Positions 48,360-57,843 of a stretch of DNA of 64,000 nt are shown here, piece after piece. A program made the translations under genes and the position numbers. The stretch comes from Chlamydiifrater phoenicopteri. GTDB lineage: Bacteria; Chlamydiota; Chlamydiia; Chlamydiales; Chlamydiaceae. The stretch is taken from positions 372,001-436,000 of the forward strand of contig NZ_LR777658.1 in the NCBI RefSeq assembly GCF_902807005.1, written 5' to 3'. The notes beneath the pieces are model-generated. The model saw only the letters and a program-made list of their open reading frames with translations, ran no database searches and was not told the origin of the DNA. The first letter of the stretch is position 1. Every line of letters begins with the position of its first letter.

Positions 48360-48761
48360 ATGACGGAAAGCAGAAGATTAAAGAAAGCCAATGCCCTACT
48401 TAGAGAAGCTATAGCACAAGTAATCCTTAGGGAAGTTCAACATCCAAAGATTTCCAACGAATGGATTACTGTCACTAGAGTTTCTGTTTCTCCAGACATG
48501 CATACCGCAAAGGTATACGTATCTATTATGCCGAATTCAAAAAATGGTTCAGAAGAAACTTTAGAGGCTTTAAACTCTTCCTCTGGCTTCATAGCTTGTA
48601 GAGCTTCTAAAGGCATTGTTCTTAAGTACTTCCCTGAGCTAGACTTCTGTTTGGAAGATATTTTTTCTCCACAGGATCGTGTAGAAGAACTTTTGTGGAA
48701 GATAAAAGAAGAAGAGAAGACATCTCCTTCTTCTTTAGATCAAACTGATGAAATATTATGA
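48360..48761 (+). CDS. rbfA: Ribosome-binding factor A
   Basis: A 133-residue KH-fold protein for 30S maturation. The start at [19 protein letters not shown] is typical; the frame upstream to 48312 overlaps infB and is discarded. KHPKI-like [28 protein letters not shown] is the conserved core. Sits 11 bases after infB. Its stop overlaps the truB start (ATGA). Confidence 0.94.
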   Translation: MTESRRLKKANALLREAIAQVILREVQHPKISNEWITVTRVSVSPDMHTAKVYVSIMPNSKNGSEETLEALNSSSGFIACRASKGIVLKYFPELDFCLEDIFSPQDRVEELLWKIKEEEKTSPSSLDQTDEIL

Positions 48762-49510
48762 AATTAATGACCGATCTTAAGGAAGGTATCCTTCTCGTAA
48801 ATAAACCCAAGGGAAGAACTTCTTTTAGCCTTATTCGCGCGCTAACAAAGCTTACTGGCATAAAAAAAATTGGTCATGCAGGCACTCTAGATCCTTTTGC
48901 TACGGGTGTAATGGTCATGCTCCTAGGAAGAAGGTATACGCGCCTATCAGACAAACTTCTTTTTCAGGACAAAGAATATGATGCTATTGCTCATTTGGGC
49001 ACTACCACAGATTCATATGACTGTGACGGAAAAGTTGTTGGTAGATCAAAAAAAGTCCCAACTTTGCAGGAAGTATTAACAGCTTCGGAATCCTTTCAAG
49101 GAGAAATCTTACAAGTTCCTCCTATGTTTTCGGCTAAAAAAGTTCAAGGAAGAAAGCTCTATGAATACGCTAGGAAGGGCATTGTTATTGAAAGATCCGA
49201 ATGTAGGGTACGAGTTTCTTTAAAAATTACGAAATACGAGTACCCTAGAGTTTTCTTTTCTGCTTCCTGTAGTAAAGGCACTTATATTAGAAGCATTGCT
49301 CACGAGCTAGGTAACATGTTAGGCTGTGGAGCCTACTTAGAAGAACTTTGTAGATCTAGAAGTGGGAACTTTTTGCTCAAAGACTGCATAGATGGAAATC
49401 TTCTCGACAACGAACACTTTGACATAGCCCCCTACTTGATGGAGGTAGGAGAAGAGCTGTTAATTGCCAAGGAACCGCAGCAAGATTCCCCATATCCCTT
49501 AGCTCCCTAG
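48758..49510 (+). CDS. truB: tRNA pseudouridine-55 synthase
   Basis: A 250-residue enzyme making pseudouridine at position 55 of tRNAs. The catalytic Asp is in [11 protein letters not shown] (about residue 45), and [14 protein letters not shown] at the N-terminus is the family start. Short C-terminal domain. ATGA overlap with rbfA gives coupling; a second ATG at 48767 is possible. Only 28 bases separate its end from the convergent ychF. The FAD synthase gene ribF, which I remember next to truB in other Chlamydia, is not there. Confidence 0.95.
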   Translation: MKLMTDLKEGILLVNKPKGRTSFSLIRALTKLTGIKKIGHAGTLDPFATGVMVMLLGRRYTRLSDKLLFQDKEYDAIAHLGTTTDSYDCDGKVVGRSKKVPTLQEVLTASESFQGEILQVPPMFSAKKVQGRKLYEYARKGIVIERSECRVRVSLKITKYEYPRVFFSASCSKGTYIRSIAHELGNMLGCGAYLEELCRSRSGNFLLKDCIDGNLLDNEHFDIAPYLMEVGEELLIAKEPQQDSPYPLAP

Positions 49511-49538
49511 TCCCCTCCTCAAGATTGGATGTTTTATC

Positions 49539-50633
49539 TTAATTATGCAGGAATAATATAACGTCTCCGTCTTGAACGATGTAATCCTTACCCTCAGACC
49601 TTAGCTTTCCATTCTCCCGTGCTCCAGCTCTTCCTCCATAAGCAATCATGTCTTCCATAGACACAACTTCCGCGCGAATGAATCCCTTACAAATATCTGT
49701 ATGAATAGCAGAGGCTGCTTCAGGCGCTTTAGTCCCTTTTGAAATAGTCCAAGCCCTAGTTTCTATAGGACCTGTGGTGAAATAAGATATAAGCCCTAAA
49801 GTATCGTAAGCAGATCGAACTAACCTAGTTAGCCCCGACTCCTTCAAGCCCATAGACAATAATATTTCATCTGCTTCTTCTTTAGGCAAAGCGGCAAGCT
49901 CTTCTTCTAATCGTACACAAATAGGAATTACAGGAGCTTTTTCTAAAGAAGCTATTTTTTTTACTTTTTCTACGTACTCGTTAGAAAGACTTCCAAGAGA
50001 ATCTTCATCTATATTAGCTATATACAGAATGGGCTTCTTTGTTAGAAAAGGATAGGGTTTCAATACCTCCCTTTCTGCATCGCTGAGATCTAAAGTGCGT
50101 ACAGGTTGTTCACTTTCCAGGTGTTTAAGAACTTTTTCTAACGCACTCAGTAAAAGTGCAGGCTCTTTTTTTCCTTTAGCGGCCTTTTCAGCCTTAGTAT
50201 AAATACTTTGAGCTGAAGAAAAATCCGATAAGATTAGTTCTAAATTTATTGTTGATATATCATCCTCAGGATCAATTTTCCCCGCGACATGCGTAATTTC
50301 AGTGTTTTCAAAACATCTCACTACATGAGCAATGGCATGAGTTTCTCTAACGTGCGATAGAAACTTATTTCCCAACCCTTCCCCAGAGGCAGCGCCTTTA
50401 ACCAACCCTGCTATGTCAACAAATTTTACATCTGCATAAATAAGTTTTTCGCTACCACTTATAGTGGCTAGTTTCAAAAGTCTCTCGTCTTTGACGGAAA
50501 CTATTCCTACATTAGGATCGATAGTGCAAAAAGGATAATTGCTAGAAGCAATCCCCGCGCCTGTTAAAGCGTTAAATAACCCTGATTTTCCCACATTAGG
50601 AAGGCCAACAATTCCACATTCGGTATGGCTCAC
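49539..50633 (-). CDS. ychF: Obg-family ATPase YchF/OLA1
   Basis: A 364-residue ribosome-associated ATPase. The P-loop is GLPNVGKSGLFNALTG (about residues 9-24); the residue after GKS is Gly where most members have Thr. G3 is DIAGLVKGA. The G4 region reads YIANIDEDS, the non-NKxD form that gives ATP preference in YchF. A coiled-coil insert is followed by a C-terminal TGS domain. Only gene on the minus strand between trxB and the right end cluster. Confidence 0.95.
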   Translation of the reverse strand: MSHTECGIVGLPNVGKSGLFNALTGAGIASSNYPFCTIDPNVGIVSVKDERLLKLATISGSEKLIYADVKFVDIAGLVKGAASGEGLGNKFLSHVRETHAIAHVVRCFENTEITHVAGKIDPEDDISTINLELILSDFSSAQSIYTKAEKAAKGKKEPALLLSALEKVLKHLESEQPVRTLDLSDAEREVLKPYPFLTKKPILYIANIDEDSLGSLSNEYVEKVKKIASLEKAPVIPICVRLEEELAALPKEEADEILLSMGLKESGLTRLVRSAYDTLGLISYFTTGPIETRAWTISKGTKAPEAASAIHTDICKGFIRAEVVSMEDMIAYGGRAGARENGKLRSEGKDYIVQDGDVILFLHN

Positions 50634-50858
50634 CCACTACCTCCTAGAGTTCGATACTGGTGCGACGGAAAGAAAGTATATACCAAAAGCGACATATTAT
50701 TTCACTCGCATCCTGAAGCTTAGCTCTCTCAAAGATAAAAATCTCAAGACTCGAGGATGAGCTTGTTTAAAAACCCTTCATTAAGGTAATTTCCGGATTA
50801 ACCTTAGAGACTAAAAAGTGCGATACTTTAAGACGTATCAATAAAACATTGGCGCAAT

Positions 50859-51938
50859 ATGGGTGAAAAGACAGAGAAGGCGACGCCAAAGCGACTTAGA
50901 GATGCTAGAAAAAAAGGTCAGGTAGCAAAATCGCAAGACTTTCCCTCCGCGGTTACATTTATAGTCTCTATGACCACAGCTTTTTATTTAGCTAACTTTT
51001 TCTATGAGCAGCTGGGCTCTTTTTTATCGTCGGTATTGATCCAAGCTCCAACCAATCATGAACCTAGGGTTACCCTATTTTATCTCCATAAGTGTTTGCT
51101 ATTAATATTAACGACCTCTCTTCCTTTGTTAGGAGTCGTCTCTGTTATTGGATTATTAATAGGATTTTTAATTGTTGGACCAACATTTTCCACAGAAGTT
51201 TTTAAACCAGATTTAAAAAAATTTAACCCCATCGACAACTTAAAACAAAAGTTCAAGCTTAAAACTTTTATCGAGTTAATGAAGTCTGTGCTCAAGATTT
51301 TTGGCGCAGCATTAATATTGTACTTTACTATCAAAAGTAGAGCAGCTCTTCTCATAGAAACCGCAGGAATCTCTCCTATAGCTTCTGCAGAAATTTTCAA
51401 ACAAATTTTGTTAAAAGCTACCACCTCTATAGGCATTTTCTTTCTTGTTGTTGCTGTTGCTGACCTTGTTTACCAACGACACAATTTCGCCAAAGAACTA
51501 AAAATGGAAAAGTTTGAGGTGAAACAAGAATTTAAAGATACAGAAGGTAACCCCGAAATTAAAGGCAGAAGAAGACAGATAGCACAAGAAATTGCCTACG
51601 AAGACTCTTCATCTCAAATTAAGCATGCTAGCGCAGTGGTTTCCAATCCTAGAGATATTGCCGTGGCCATAGGCTATATGCCAGAGAAGTACAAAGCGCC
51701 ATGGATCATTGCCATGGGAGCCGATTATAGAGCGAGAAAAATCATTGAAGAAGCAGAGAAACACAACATTCCGGTCATGAGGAACGTCCCACTAGCACAC
51801 CAACTTTGGGAAGAAGGAAAAGAGTTGAAGTTTATTCCAGAATCAACGTATGAAGCTATTGGGGAAATCCTCTTATACGTAACCTCTCTTAACGCACAAA
51901 ACTCTAACGCTAAAGATCTTAACAAAGACGAAGATTGA
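50859..51938 (+). CDS. sctU: Type III secretion export-gate protein SctU (CdsU)
   Basis: A 359-residue inner-membrane protein of the T3SS export gate controlling substrate switching. The family start MGEKTEKATPKRLRDARKKGQVAKS is present (residues 1-25 region), then four membrane helices (to about 205) and a cytoplasmic domain. The autocleavage site normally NPTH reads NPRD (residues 263-266) in VVSNPRDIAVAIGY. The following KAPWIIAMG matches the C-terminal domain. Its stop overlaps the sctV start (TGATGA), so both are coupled. Confidence 0.95.
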   Translation: MGEKTEKATPKRLRDARKKGQVAKSQDFPSAVTFIVSMTTAFYLANFFYEQLGSFLSSVLIQAPTNHEPRVTLFYLHKCLLLILTTSLPLLGVVSVIGLLIGFLIVGPTFSTEVFKPDLKKFNPIDNLKQKFKLKTFIELMKSVLKIFGAALILYFTIKSRAALLIETAGISPIASAEIFKQILLKATTSIGIFFLVVAVADLVYQRHNFAKELKMEKFEVKQEFKDTEGNPEIKGRRRQIAQEIAYEDSSSQIKHASAVVSNPRDIAVAIGYMPEKYKAPWIIAMGADYRARKIIEEAEKHNIPVMRNVPLAHQLWEEGKELKFIPESTYEAIGEILLYVTSLNAQNSNAKDLNKDED

Positions 51939-54070
51939 TGAATAAATTACTAAATTTTGTTAGTAAAACTTTTGGTGGAGAAGCCGCTCTTAATCTAATT
52001 AATAAGTCAAGCGATTTGCTGTTAGCTGTTTGGATGATTGGCGTCGTCTTGATGATCATCATCCCACTTCCTCCAGCAATTGTGGATTTGATGATTACAG
52101 TCAACTTAGGCGTTTCGGTTTTCCTGTTGATGGTAGCTCTCTACATTCCTAGCGCCTTGCAACTTTCCGTTTTCCCTTCACTCCTCCTTATCACAACAAT
52201 GTTTCGTCTAGGAATTAACATTTCCTCATCACGACAAATCTTATTAAAAGCTTTTGCTGGGCACGTCATTCAAGCTTTTGGAGACTTCGTTGTTGGAGGG
52301 AACTATGTCGTAGGATTTATTATCTTCCTGATCATCACCATTATTCAGTTTATTGTTGTTACTAAAGGTGCTGAGAGGGTTGCTGAGGTTGCTGCCAGGT
52401 TCCGATTGGATGCTATGCCTGGTAAACAAATGGCTATTGATGCTGACCTTAGAGCTGGAATGATTGATGCTTCTCAAGCTAGGGACAAGCGAGCTCAAAT
52501 TCAAAAAGAAAGTGAGCTTTATGGAGCCATGGACGGTGCCATGAAATTTATTAAGGGAGACGTTATCGCCGGTATCGTCATCTCCTTAATTAATATCGTT
52601 GGAGGACTGATTATTGGGGTCACTATGCACGGCATGGATTTGGCCCAAGCTGGTTACGTCTACACCTTGTTGTCTATTGGGGACGGATTGGTTTCTCAAA
52701 TTCCTTCGTTATTAATCTCTCTTACTGCAGGTATTGTAACAACGAGAGTTTCTAGTGATAAGAATACTAACCTTGGAAAGGAAATTTCTTCGCAGTTAAT
52801 CAAAGAACCTCGAGCGTTACTAATAGCTGCTTGCGCTACTTTAGGAATAGGTTTCTTTAAAGGATTCCCGCTGTGGTCCTTCGCTATGTTAGCTCTTCTT
52901 CTTGGATTCCTAGGCGTGGTCCTCTTAGCAAAGAAAAATAATGGCGCCAAGAAATCTGCCTCAGGAGCTACAGGTTCTACAACGGTAGGAGCAGCAGATG
53001 GATCTGCGGCTAGCGGAGAGAACGCTGATGATTACTCATTAACTCTTCCTGTTATCCTAGAATTGGGTAAGGATCTGTCTAAATTGATCCAACAAAAAAC
53101 CAAAAGTGGTCAGAGCTTTGTTGACGATATGATTCCTAAAATGCGCCAAGCTCTTTACCAAGATGTTGGTATTCGTTATCCAGGAATACATGTCCGTACA
53201 GACTCTCCCTCTTTAGAAGGCTATGATTACATGATCCTTCTTAATGAGGTTCCTTATGTTCGAGGAAAAATTCCTCCTAACCACGTTCTCACTAACGAAG
53301 TAGAAGAAAACTTATCCCGGTATAACCTACCTTTCGTTAACTACAAAAATTCTGCAGGACTTCCTTCTACTTGGGTGAGTGAAGAAGCTAAGGGAATTCT
53401 AGAAAAGGCCGCTATTAAATATTGGACTCCTCTAGAAGTGATCATTTTACATTTGTCATACTTCTTCCACAGAAATTCTCAAGAGTTTTTAGGCATACAA
53501 GAAGTGCGTTCCATGATGGAATTCATGGAGCGCTCCTTCCCAGATTTGGTCAAGGAAGTTACTCGACTTATTCCTCTGCAAAAACTTACAGAAATTTTCA
53601 AGAGACTTATTCAAGAGCAAATATCTATCAAAGATTTACGTACGATTCTAGAATCTTTAAGTGAATGGGCTCAAACAGAAAAAGATACTGTTCTATTAAC
53701 AGAATATGTGCGATCTTCTTTAAAGCTATACATCAGCTTTAAGTTTTCTCAGGGACAGTCAGCTATCTCTGTCTATCTTTTAGATCCTGAGATAGAGGAA
53801 ATGATTCGTGGAGCTATCAAGCAAACTTCTGCGGGTTCTTATCTTGCTCTAGATCCTGATTCCGTAAACCTTATTCTGAAGTCTATGAGAAACACAATCA
53901 CTCCGGCTCCTCCTGGAGGACAACCCCCAGTAATGTTGACAGCAATTGACGTTAGAAGATATGTAAGGAAACTGATAGAAACTGAGTTCCCCGATATTGC
54001 TGTTATCTCCTATCAGGAAATTCTCCCAGAGATTCGCATTCAGCCTTTAGGAAGAATTCAGATCTTCTAG
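51938..54070 (+). CDS. sctV: Type III secretion export-gate protein SctV (CdsV/LcrD)
   Basis: A 710-residue FlhA-family protein forming the nonameric export gate. The N-terminal half has about eight membrane helices with the signature RFRLDAMPGKQMAIDADLRAG (FHIPEP region, about residues 148-168). A Gly/Ser/Ala-rich linker (about 340-360) follows, then the large cytoplasmic domain that receives chaperone-substrate complexes. ATG overlaps the sctU stop. Followed by copN after 33 bases. Confidence 0.96.
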   Translation: MNKLLNFVSKTFGGEAALNLINKSSDLLLAVWMIGVVLMIIIPLPPAIVDLMITVNLGVSVFLLMVALYIPSALQLSVFPSLLLITTMFRLGINISSSRQILLKAFAGHVIQAFGDFVVGGNYVVGFIIFLIITIIQFIVVTKGAERVAEVAARFRLDAMPGKQMAIDADLRAGMIDASQARDKRAQIQKESELYGAMDGAMKFIKGDVIAGIVISLINIVGGLIIGVTMHGMDLAQAGYVYTLLSIGDGLVSQIPSLLISLTAGIVTTRVSSDKNTNLGKEISSQLIKEPRALLIAACATLGIGFFKGFPLWSFAMLALLLGFLGVVLLAKKNNGAKKSASGATGSTTVGAADGSAASGENADDYSLTLPVILELGKDLSKLIQQKTKSGQSFVDDMIPKMRQALYQDVGIRYPGIHVRTDSPSLEGYDYMILLNEVPYVRGKIPPNHVLTNEVEENLSRYNLPFVNYKNSAGLPSTWVSEEAKGILEKAAIKYWTPLEVIILHLSYFFHRNSQEFLGIQEVRSMMEFMERSFPDLVKEVTRLIPLQKLTEIFKRLIQEQISIKDLRTILESLSEWAQTEKDTVLLTEYVRSSLKLYISFKFSQGQSAISVYLLDPEIEEMIRGAIKQTSAGSYLALDPDSVNLILKSMRNTITPAPPGGQPPVMLTAIDVRRYVRKLIETEFPDIAVISYQEILPEIRIQPLGRIQIF

Positions 54071-54103
54071 AATTCTTTTTCTAAACTTCTTTGAGGGGGG
54101 CTA

Positions 54104-55300
54104 ATGAGTGCATCAGGCGGAGCTGGCGGTCTAGGTGGTGCTGGCGCTGTTAATGTTTCAGCAATAGAAGCAAAAGCCGCAGCTGCTGACGCAAAAGAGG
54201 TTGTTGCTAATCAAGAAACTTCTGAGATGAGCATGATTACTGCTAGCCAGGATTTAACCAATCCTGCGGCAGCAACAAGGACTCGCAAGAAAGAAGAAAA
54301 GTTCGAATCCATAGAGAATCGCAAAAAAGCCTCCGCTGGAGAGGAAAAAAAGACTAAGTCGACAGAAGAAAAAGCTGGAGAAGATTTAGCCGATAAAACT
54401 GCCGCTAACAACCCAGAAATTTCTGCCAAAGATTTACGATCTTTAAAAGACAGTATCAGCGATGATGCTTCACCTGAAGATATTCTAAAGATGGTCAACG
54501 AAAAATTTTCTGACCCTGTATCAAAGATGCAGGCGTTAGAATATTTGGATGTAACCACTCCAGCTTCCCAAGGCGCTTTGAAAGAAGCTGTTTCTAGAGC
54601 CCGCCAACAATTTTTCAGTGAAAATCAAAGAGAGGTTTCTGGTGGGAAAAACATTCTATTCGCATCTCAACAATATGCGGAATCTTTAAATGTATCTCCT
54701 GCAGGGCTGCGTTCTTTATACACAGAGGTCACAGGAGACACCCATTCTTGCCAGCAATTGCTCGGCATGCTTCAAGATAGATACACCTTTCCCGAAATGG
54801 GGAAAGTGACGAGCTTTCTCCTAAATGGCATGTCTGCTGATATGAAATCTTCAGGACCTTCCATAGATCCAGCTAAACTGCAAGTAATGATGAATGAGAT
54901 TAAAAATCTCCAAGCAGTCGTAACGTCTTTTGATTTTTTTGAGACTAGTTTTCCTGTCATGGAAAGCTCTCTTAAAATGGAGGGCATCCCTCTCCCTTCG
55001 GATCTAAATTTTGTAAAAGTTGCCGAAGGATTTCACCGAACTATCGGAGAAAAATTTCCATCTATGGCTAAACTGCAAAATGAAGTCCAAAGTCTTGTGG
55101 GAACGAGCGTAGAAGCTCAATCCGCTGTCCTAAATCTATTTTTCCGCGGACTAAGTAAAACCTCTCCTCGTCTCTACACAACGGCGGAGAAGAGAGATCA
55201 GTTGGCTGCTGTTATTACCAATACATTAGATTCCATCAATGCTAACAATGATGACTACCCTAAACCTACCGACTTCCCTAAACCCAAACCTTGGTCCTAA
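54104..55300 (+). CDS. copN: Type III secretion gatekeeper CopN (SctW)
   Basis: A 398-residue YopN/InvE/SctW protein that holds back effector export until host contact and is itself secreted. N-terminal 90 residues are Gly/Ala then Lys/Glu-rich, the disordered secretion and chaperone-binding part. Residues about 110-390 are helical X-bundle repeats of the HrpJ/TyeA type. Strong ribosome-binding site GAGGGGGG before the ATG. It is followed directly by its predicted chaperone gene scc1. Confidence 0.92.
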   Translation: MSASGGAGGLGGAGAVNVSAIEAKAAAADAKEVVANQETSEMSMITASQDLTNPAAATRTRKKEEKFESIENRKKASAGEEKKTKSTEEKAGEDLADKTAANNPEISAKDLRSLKDSISDDASPEDILKMVNEKFSDPVSKMQALEYLDVTTPASQGALKEAVSRARQQFFSENQREVSGGKNILFASQQYAESLNVSPAGLRSLYTEVTGDTHSCQQLLGMLQDRYTFPEMGKVTSFLLNGMSADMKSSGPSIDPAKLQVMMNEIKNLQAVVTSFDFFETSFPVMESSLKMEGIPLPSDLNFVKVAEGFHRTIGEKFPSMAKLQNEVQSLVGTSVEAQSAVLNLFFRGLSKTSPRLYTTAEKRDQLAAVITNTLDSINANNDDYPKPTDFPKPKPWS

Positions 55301-55320
55301 CAAATTGGAGGCTATCTTTT

Positions 55321-55761
55321 ATGCAAAGTCAATTTGAACAATTAATGGAGGAATTAGGCAAAGAAGTTGGTTCCCCCCTAGTTCCCGATGCTAACCATGC
55401 TTGTAAAATTCGATTTGCAGAAAATGATGTTGCAGTACAAATGGAAGCCGACGGCCCTAACGGTAATCTTGCTATTGGAGCTATGTTGGGGAAAGTGCCT
55501 GCTAATAATTTTAGAGAAAGACTGTTTAAGGCTGCTTTATCAGTAAATGCTTCTCATCAATCTGAAATCAAGGGCATTCTAGCTTACGGGGAAGTAACCG
55601 AGCAATTGTTTTTGTGTGATATTTTAAACATGCATTACCTAGACGGAAAGAAGCTATACGAGTACGCCTTATCTTTTTCTAAGCACGCAGCTATATGGAT
55701 AGCTGCCGTCAATTCGGGCAATCTTCCAGACTTACATTCTTTAGGCTTATATAGTTTATGA
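55321..55761 (+). CDS. scc1: Type III secretion chaperone Scc1
   Basis: A 146-residue class I type III chaperone (SycE/CesT fold), CT088-like. The start at MQSQFEQLMEEL has GGAGG upstream; a longer frame to 55291 overlaps copN and is rejected. Alternating strand-helix pattern with CKIRFAENDVAVQMEADG in the central sheet. In C. trachomatis Scc1 pairs with Scc4 to bind CopN. The stop overlaps the malQ start (ATGA), coupling it to a glycogen enzyme. Confidence 0.9.
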   Translation: MQSQFEQLMEELGKEVGSPLVPDANHACKIRFAENDVAVQMEADGPNGNLAIGAMLGKVPANNFRERLFKAALSVNASHQSEIKGILAYGEVTEQLFLCDILNMHYLDGKKLYEYALSFSKHAAIWIAAVNSGNLPDLHSLGLYSL

Positions 55762-57413
55762 TCTCTGATTGGGATTCTTTTAACAAGAATACCTCTTCAA
55801 TGCAGGGTAATAGACCTATCTCAAAGGATACTATTAGAGCAATTCTTAGCTCTCCTACCCGCACCCATTGGGAAAAAATAGGCATCAGCCACAAAGATGG
55901 CGTTTGTGTTCCTCTATTTTCTTTAAAAACCCGACTAAGTTGTGGCATAGGCGAATTTACAGACTTAATTCCATTGTTTTTATGGTGCAAAAAAATTGGC
56001 TTTCATATTGTTCAGTTACTCCCTCTGAATGATACAGGAGAAGATACTAGTCCTTACAATTCAATTTCATCTGTTGCGCTCAATCCTATATTTTTGTCTT
56101 TAACCTCTTTGCCTGACATAGAAAAGATCTCTTCCTTTCGAGAGAACCTTTCATTTTTGAGATCTCTGAATGATTATGACTCTGTACAATACGAAGCTGT
56201 TAGAAAAATAAAAATCGCCATTCTTAGAGAATATTACGAATTTGTGGGGAAAATGTGTGTAAAAACAGATCCCTTGTTTCAAAGCTTTCTCGAAAAAGAA
56301 GCGTACTGGTTAAAACCCTATGCATTATTTCGATCCCTTCGAGAATCTTTTCAGAACTCCCCCATCAATCAATGGCCAGGAAACGCCATAGAACATCTCG
56401 ACATCAAATTCTTTGAAGAAAGACACTCTGACTCTGTAGCTTTTTTTCAGTATCTACAATACCTATGCTTTCAACAGTTTTCTCTTGTACGAAAGGAAGC
56501 AGACAAATTAGGAATTCTTATTAAAGGCGATATTCCTATTCTCATAAGTAACGACAGTGCAGACGTATGGTACTACAGAAAGCTTTTTACCTCTTCTGTC
56601 TCCGTCGGAGCTCCGCCTGACCTATATAATCAAGAGGGACAAAATTGGAAGCTTCCCCTCTATAACTGGGAAGCTATGGAAGCTACTCATTATGAATGGT
56701 GGGAAGCACGTCTACGTTACGCAGAAAATTTTTATTCTCTTTATCGACTAGACCATGTGGCAGGATTTTTCCGAATGTGGGTTATCCCAAAGGTTGGAAA
56801 AGCCAGATTTATTCCAGCCCAAGAATCTGAATTCTTAGTACAGGGAGTTCATGTTTTAAAAAAATTATTACACTTCTCGAAAATGCTCCCCGTTGGAGAA
56901 GATCTTGGTGATGTTCCCTTAAGTATACGGACATCCTTGAAAACTCTAGGTATTTGTGGAACAAAAATTCCTCGGTGGGAAAGACGCTGGGATTTTGACG
57001 GATCCTTTATCCCTCTCGCTGAATATGAGCCTATATCCCTGACCTCTCTTTCCACCCACGACTCTGACACTTTGCTATTGTGGTGGCTAAAGAATCCTCT
57101 GGAAGCCAAGAGTTTTGCTGAAATGCTGGGTATAACATACACCGAAAGAATATCTTTAGAAGCGCAAGAAAAAATTTTAAGAGCATCCCATCACTCGGCA
57201 AGCTTACTGCATATCAACTTACTAAACGATTATCTTTCCTTGGATCCAGCAATGGTTTCTTCTTCTCCGGAGAAAGAGCGAATAAATATTCCTGGCACCA
57301 TTTCTAAAACTAACTGGGTTTATCGATGCAAACCCTATTTAGAAGACCTTTTAGAAAGAGATTCTTTTAATAAAAGGATTTCCAGCATTCTCTCAGAACC
57401 TCTTTCGAAGTAA
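55758..57413 (+). CDS. malQ: 4-alpha-glucanotransferase (amylomaltase)
   Basis: A 551-residue GH77 enzyme that rearranges short alpha-1,4-glucans. The N-terminal signature SCGIGEFTDL is present, and DTGEDTSPYNSISS resembles the substrate-binding loop. The catalytic region includes YRLDHVAGFFRMW (nucleophile Asp, about residue 332) and PVGEDLGDVP (acid/base Glu, about residue 382). STHDSDTLLLWW contains the third carboxylate. Together with GlgP it supports glycogen breakdown. Coupled to scc1 by an ATGA overlap. Confidence 0.95.
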   Translation: MISDWDSFNKNTSSMQGNRPISKDTIRAILSSPTRTHWEKIGISHKDGVCVPLFSLKTRLSCGIGEFTDLIPLFLWCKKIGFHIVQLLPLNDTGEDTSPYNSISSVALNPIFLSLTSLPDIEKISSFRENLSFLRSLNDYDSVQYEAVRKIKIAILREYYEFVGKMCVKTDPLFQSFLEKEAYWLKPYALFRSLRESFQNSPINQWPGNAIEHLDIKFFEERHSDSVAFFQYLQYLCFQQFSLVRKEADKLGILIKGDIPILISNDSADVWYYRKLFTSSVSVGAPPDLYNQEGQNWKLPLYNWEAMEATHYEWWEARLRYAENFYSLYRLDHVAGFFRMWVIPKVGKARFIPAQESEFLVQGVHVLKKLLHFSKMLPVGEDLGDVPLSIRTSLKTLGICGTKIPRWERRWDFDGSFIPLAEYEPISLTSLSTHDSDTLLLWWLKNPLEAKSFAEMLGITYTERISLEAQEKILRASHHSASLLHINLLNDYLSLDPAMVSSSPEKERINIPGTISKTNWVYRCKPYLEDLLERDSFNKRISSILSEPLSK

Positions 57414-57536
57414 TTTTTTCTTTCTATATATCTAAAAAACAAGTAGTATGGGTCCCTGGAGATTTCTGCGGTTCTCAGCAGAGTTCTGTTCCAAAAAGTT
57501 ATTTTATAACAAAGTTGTAAGCGAGTCGTCATCGTT

Positions 57537-57809
57537 ATGTCTAGAAGATGCCAAATTACAGGCAAAAGACCCGAGAGAGGTTTTACCTATACCCTGCGTG
57601 GTATTGCCAAAAAAAAGAAGGGAATCGGTTTAAAGGTTACAGGAAAGACTAAAAGACGCTTTCTCCCTAACATCATCAAAAAACGTCTTTGGTCCCCAGA
57701 AGAAAATAGGTTTTTGAAGCTCAAAATTTCTACCAGCGCTCTTCGTTTGATTGATAAGATGGGCTTAAAGAAGGCGTTAGCTTCTAGTAAGTCTTCAAAA
57801 AGTTCCTAG
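57537..57809 (+). CDS. rpmB: 50S ribosomal protein bL28
   Basis: A 90-residue basic ribosomal protein. The start [15 protein letters not shown] and FLPNI...[14 protein letters not shown] are typical of bL28; the C-terminal Lys/Ser tail is longer than minimal forms. The 123 bases before it contain a short hairpin (TCTGC / GCAGA at 57465-57482), possibly part of its leader. Confidence 0.95.
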   Translation: MSRRCQITGKRPERGFTYTLRGIAKKKKGIGLKVTGKTKRRFLPNIIKKRLWSPEENRFLKLKISTSALRLIDKMGLKKALASSKSSKSS

Positions 57810-57843
57810 TTTTTCATTCTAATCCAAGCTTAGGAGAAGGGGT

